Shown piece after piece: positions 63,960 to 64,000 of a stretch of 64,000 bases of DNA. This DNA is from Sphaerolaimus hirsutus (lineage: Eukaryota > Nematoda > Chromadorea > Monhysterida > Sphaerolaimidae), in the NCBI GenBank assembly GCA_964036195.1, contig OZ038456.1, forward strand, positions 19,592,001 to 19,656,000, written 5' to 3'. Position 1 is the stretch's first letter. Each line of letters begins with the position of its first letter. The notes beneath the pieces are model-generated. The model was given only the letters and a program-made list of their open reading frames with translations, had not been told where the DNA came from and did not search any database. The position numbers and the translations under genes are program-made.

Positions 63960-64000
63960 ATATAGTGCTCACAGTAATCAAAGGCACCGCATACGCATGC
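63960..64000 (-). CDS. Receptor copy B exon 2 (partial)
   Basis: The last 41 bp of the helix 2-3 exon before donor GTGGGT; the rest is outside the window. Confidence 0.75.

Larger units (their letters stand above)
57282..64000 (-). other. Seven-transmembrane receptor gene, copy B (exon 1 beyond window)
   Basis: Exons 2-10 are at 64000-63960 (cut), 63556-63306, 62912-62736, 62455-62307, 61777-61527, 61010-60925, 60561-60389, 59934-59812 and 57819-57282. Each has exactly the length of its copy A counterpart, and I saw no stop or frameshift. Protein features are as in copy A. Introns are shorter because several insertions seen in copy A are absent. Confidence 0.8.

Overview
ORIGIN. This is eukaryotic, almost certainly invertebrate-animal, nuclear DNA. 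It is AT-rich, holds split genes with GT-AG introns, and is crowded with short inverted-repeat DNA transposons, often nested. There is one assembly gap (200 N, 43901-44100). I cannot name the species.

HOST GENES. Two minus-strand genes occur twice in tandem, about 47-49 kb apart. (1) A rhodopsin-type seven-helix receptor: copy A has ten exons from 38175 down to 7277 (lengths sum to 2160 nt, 720 codons with stop). Copy B runs from beyond the right edge down to 57282. (2) A UDP-glycosyltransferase: copy A runs from 6489 to beyond the left edge, copy B from 55021 to 48041 (nine exons, 1662 nt, 554 codons with stop). All exon phases join. UGT copy B has lost its start codon and carries an insertion at an exon edge. 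The two units differ by many transposon insertions, so one copy often shows the empty site of the other.

GIANT LTR ELEMENT. Intron 1 of receptor copy A holds a 17.56-kb plus-strand Ty3/Gypsy-type element (18693-36256). It has two 1674-bp LTRs with ten differences, a TGTG target duplication and a tRNA-iMet-like primer site. Its gene order is unusual: gag, then an envelope-like glycoprotein, then protease-RT-RNase H-integrase, then a second unit of three ORFs encoding a UPF1-like superfamily 1 helicase. Only gag (20425) and the first ORF of the helicase unit (30035) have a convincing ATG start; the other ORFs follow in-frame stops or frame changes. Splice-like signals could join gag to pol in phase and could make a separate helicase mRNA.

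INTRON-FORMING REPEATS. A family of inverted-repeat elements has one end GTGCCA and the other CAGTCCCC, flanked by CCWGG-like duplications. Element ends coincide with splice boundaries in the receptor and the glycosyltransferase, so they look like introners.

OTHER REPEATS. There are several hAT-like MITE families with verified 8-bp duplications, each with its own short subterminal word. A TA-inserting family has CCGTATT.../...AATACGG ends. I saw no tRNA, rRNA or CRISPR.
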